This document shows, piece by piece, positions 5,418 through 6,234 of a DNA stretch of 6,234 bases. The DNA is from Acidimicrobiia bacterium (GTDB lineage Bacteria > Actinomycetota > Acidimicrobiia > Acidimicrobiales > Aldehydirespiratoraceae). Position numbers and translations under genes: made by a program. Every line of letters begins with the position of its first letter. Position 1 is the stretch's first letter. A model generated the notes under the pieces. It was not told the origin of the DNA. It saw only the letters and a list, made by a program, of their open reading frames with translations, and ran no database searches. Location of the stretch: NCBI GenBank assembly GCA_022824605.1, contig JAJDZO010000050.1, positions 1 to 6,234 on the forward strand. The letters are read 5' to 3'.

Positions 5418-5512
5418 AGGCCGGGAGTCCAGTCCGCTAGCGCCGTCAGGAGGACCGCAAGAAGCGCCACCACGCAGCGGCGGACGGGCCAGCCTCTGAC
5501 AATCGCTCTCAT
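5414..5512 (-). CDS. Possible 32-aa single-pass membrane peptide
   Basis: A short frame starting at ATG 5512 encodes a basic N-terminus (MRAIVRGWPVRRC), a hydrophobic run VVALLAVLLTALA long enough for one membrane segment, and a DWTPGL end. The positive-inside arrangement is what a real small membrane protein would show. The ribosome site is weak (GAGA about five bases upstream). Its stop shares CTAG with the stop of the convergent ABM gene. I recognise no family and it could be chance, since high-GC DNA often yields such short frames. Confidence 0.3.
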   Translation of the reverse strand: MRAIVRGWPVRRCVVALLAVLLTALADWTPGL

Positions 5513-5533
5513 CGGTTCTCGGGTGCCGATCAC

Positions 5534-5630
5534 GTTGAGCGATCCCTCGTTAGTCTCGTCGACGAGGCCCCACAGGGCTGAAGGCAGCAAGCGAATCTAC
5601 CGGCGTCGGCGTCAGCGCCTAGATTCGAAC
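5534..5630 (+). ncRNA. ffs: Candidate bacterial signal recognition particle RNA (SRP, small type)
   Basis: The sequence CAGG-gcTGAAGGC-AGCA at 5573-5589 matches the symmetric-loop motif (CAGG/AGCA) around the apical tetraloop of SRP RNA helix 8, where the Ffh M domain binds. It lies at the exact centre of a 97-nt imperfect hairpin. The outer stem is GUU/AAC (5534-5536 with 5628-5630), CGA/UCG (5540-5542 with 5625-5627) and UC/GA. The middle stem is GUCGACG/CGUCGGC (5558-5564 with 5604-5610), followed by GG/CC. Length and symmetry suit the Alu-less bacterial form that guides membrane-protein targeting. Odd points: the loop reads UGAA instead of GGAA and the apical stem is one nucleotide short, so it may be a variant or a decayed copy. 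No clear promoter was found. The plus strand is chosen by the motif orientation. Confidence 0.5.
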
Positions 5631-5636
5631 TGGAAC

Positions 5637-5650
5637 CGGTCTCGGGACCG
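5637..5650 (+). terminator. Small stem-loop after the SRP-like RNA
   Basis: CGGTC (5637-5641), loop TCGG, and GACCG (5646-5650) form a perfect 5-bp stem a few bases after the candidate RNA's 3' end. It could mark its end or be part of processing. It has no T-run, so the call is tentative. Confidence 0.25.
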
Positions 5651-5682
5651 CCATAGGGGATGGGTCCGGTCGGGCCTCTACC

Positions 5683-6040
5683 GTGGAACGGTGGCGAAAC
5701 CTCGGTCTGGACCTTCCCCCAGCCGCGGCGATGGGCGAGAACCTCACAACCGAGGGGCTGCTTGAGACCGACATCCATCTCGGCGATGTGTTCGGGATCG
5801 GATCAGCGGTGGTCCAGGCATGCCAGGCTCGCAGCCCGTGACGTGAATCGCAAGGACCTGCAAGGGGCGCAGCGGCTGCTGGCGATCCCTGCCCTGGGGT
5901 CGTCGACTCGCCGGATGATGGCGGCACGGATCGACAAGGGGGTCGCCGACCTGGACGGACTCGATGTCGGGCGCCTGTTCCATCCCGACGACAAGCCCAG
6001 CGAACAGCGGGCACTATCCCCGAGGTTGGTGCCGAGATGA
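5683..6040 (+). pseudogene. Decayed MOSC-domain (YiiM-like) gene with nonsense stop and frameshift
   Basis: Frame 5683-5841 reads VERWRNLGLDLPPAAAMGEN-LTTEGLLETDIHLGDVF-GIGSAVVQACQARSP-stop (dashes only break up the text), an obvious internal MOSC segment. Intact YiiM-like proteins have WR.ELG.DLPPGAFGENLTTEGLLE.DV.IGD.F, then VSQPRQPC, whose Cys is the catalytic residue. Here the frame ends in TGA (5839-5841) exactly where that Cys is due, one base away from TGC. From 5843 another frame continues to TGA at 6040 with DLQGAQRLLAIPAL and RRMMAARIDKG, resembling the 3-alpha domain that follows MOSC in YiiM. The second half of the MOSC domain is gone, and so is the N-terminal half before VERW. 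The gene therefore carries a nonsense codon, an internal deletion with frameshift, and a 5' truncation. MOSC proteins of this group take part in molybdenum-cofactor-dependent detoxification; this copy should be inactive. Confidence 0.65.
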
Positions 6041-6234
6041 GCGTGCCCGGCAGCGCCGTTGACGGGCTCCTTCGGCGGATAGCCCAGTTTCACCGGAGCC
6101 GTCCGCTAGTACCGGAGTTCCCGATGGTGGCTCCGGTGCTCGACGCGCTCGACAATGCCCGCTGTCCCGCCGACGTCGAGCCGCACCTCCTGCCGGTGGT
6201 CCGCCACCTCGACGCGGTCGGGTCCAGCGGCGAT
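6037..6234 (+). CDS. N-terminal part of an unidentified protein (partial)
   Basis: ATG 6037 overlaps the stop of the preceding frame as ATGA, and the frame stays open to the window end (66 residues). The sequence is helical, with a basic patch (GLLRRIAQFHRSRP) and then APVLDALDNARCPADVEPHL followed by LPVVRHLDAV. The last part faintly recalls the N-terminal helical region of the cupin DMSP-lyase-like (DddL-type) proteins, where an LPVCRHL.AA segment precedes the cupin barrel. That barrel would lie beyond the window, so the family is unproven. The ribosome site is weak (GAGG about 13 bases upstream), so coupling to the upstream frame is likely. This would mean the upstream remnant may still be transcribed and partly translated. 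Confidence 0.6.
   Translation, partial: MSVPGSAVDGLLRRIAQFHRSRPLVPEFPMVAPVLDALDNARCPADVEPHLLPVVRHLDAVGSSGD

Noticed and set aside
5451..5457. Plus-strand AGGAGG-like sequence as a ribosome site
   Set aside because: No start codon follows at a usable distance and no sensible frame; it is the antisense of the small membrane-peptide frame.
5619..5640. TTCGAA with flanking partial complementarity, like a tRNA T-arm
   Set aside because: The flanking arms do not form a 5-bp T-stem and no acceptor, D or anticodon arm is present. The same bases pair as the outer stem of the SRP-like hairpin.
5839..5841. TGA at the MOSC catalytic Cys position read as selenocysteine
   Set aside because: Reading through gives Arg/Pro/Gly-rich sequence with no MOSC second half, while the 3-alpha remnant lies in another frame. 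A nonsense mutation explains it better.

Overview
This is a high-GC (roughly two-thirds G+C by eye) bacterial chromosomal segment. An F420-type PPOX flavin/deazaflavin oxidoreductase, an FDOR-like remnant, a Zn-dependent MDR dehydrogenase and a His-rich cupredoxin-like lipoprotein together suggest an actinobacterium, plausibly of the Acidimicrobiia. That placement is inferred from gene content, not from a marker gene. I found no transposase, CRISPR array, tRNA or phage module. The window looks like ordinary accessory and catabolic chromosome with several small, compact and decaying loci.

Layout. 2-268 (+) is the 3' end of a gene resembling an aminoglycoside-phosphotransferase-like kinase. 307-1398 (+) is a complete Zn-dependent alcohol dehydrogenase. 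A convergent 199-aa gene of unknown function follows (1452-2051, -), with a hairpin and a 14-bp perfect palindrome at the junction. An intergenic region (2052-2362) holding a 12-bp palindrome separates it from a small VOC (glyoxalase/CadI/ArsI-like) protein (2363-2767, +). That gene converges, across a bulged hairpin, on a metal-binding-type lipoprotein with a His/Asp-rich linker and a cupredoxin-like C-terminal domain (2804-3349, -). After a repeat-rich non-coding stretch (3350-3618) comes a minus-strand pair, 6 bp apart: an F420-dependent PPOX-class oxidoreductase (4411-4833), which is transcribed first, and then a classical SDR (3619-4404). Just upstream of the pair, on the same strand, is a 47-codon reading frame that looks like the broken-off N-terminus of another FDOR (4868-5011).

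The right-hand part carries an ABM-domain small monooxygenase (5112-5417, +). Its stop codon interlocks with that of a possible 32-aa membrane peptide on the other strand (5414-5512, -). Next is a 97-nt imperfect hairpin (about 5534-5630) whose centre carries a CAGG...AGCA motif characteristic of SRP RNA. It is followed by a decayed MOSC/YiiM-type gene (5683-6040). In that gene the frame stops where the PRxPC catalytic Cys codon is expected, and the C-terminal 3-alpha domain remains in another frame. The window ends in the first 66 codons of a gene that starts in an ATGA overlap with this remnant.

No single new multi-gene system is evident. The most interesting items are the degenerate MOSC locus beside the SRP-like RNA, the FDOR fragment next to an intact FDOR, the His/Met-rich cupredoxin lipoprotein, and the ArsI/CadI-like protein that has one cysteine where ArsI proteins have a pair.
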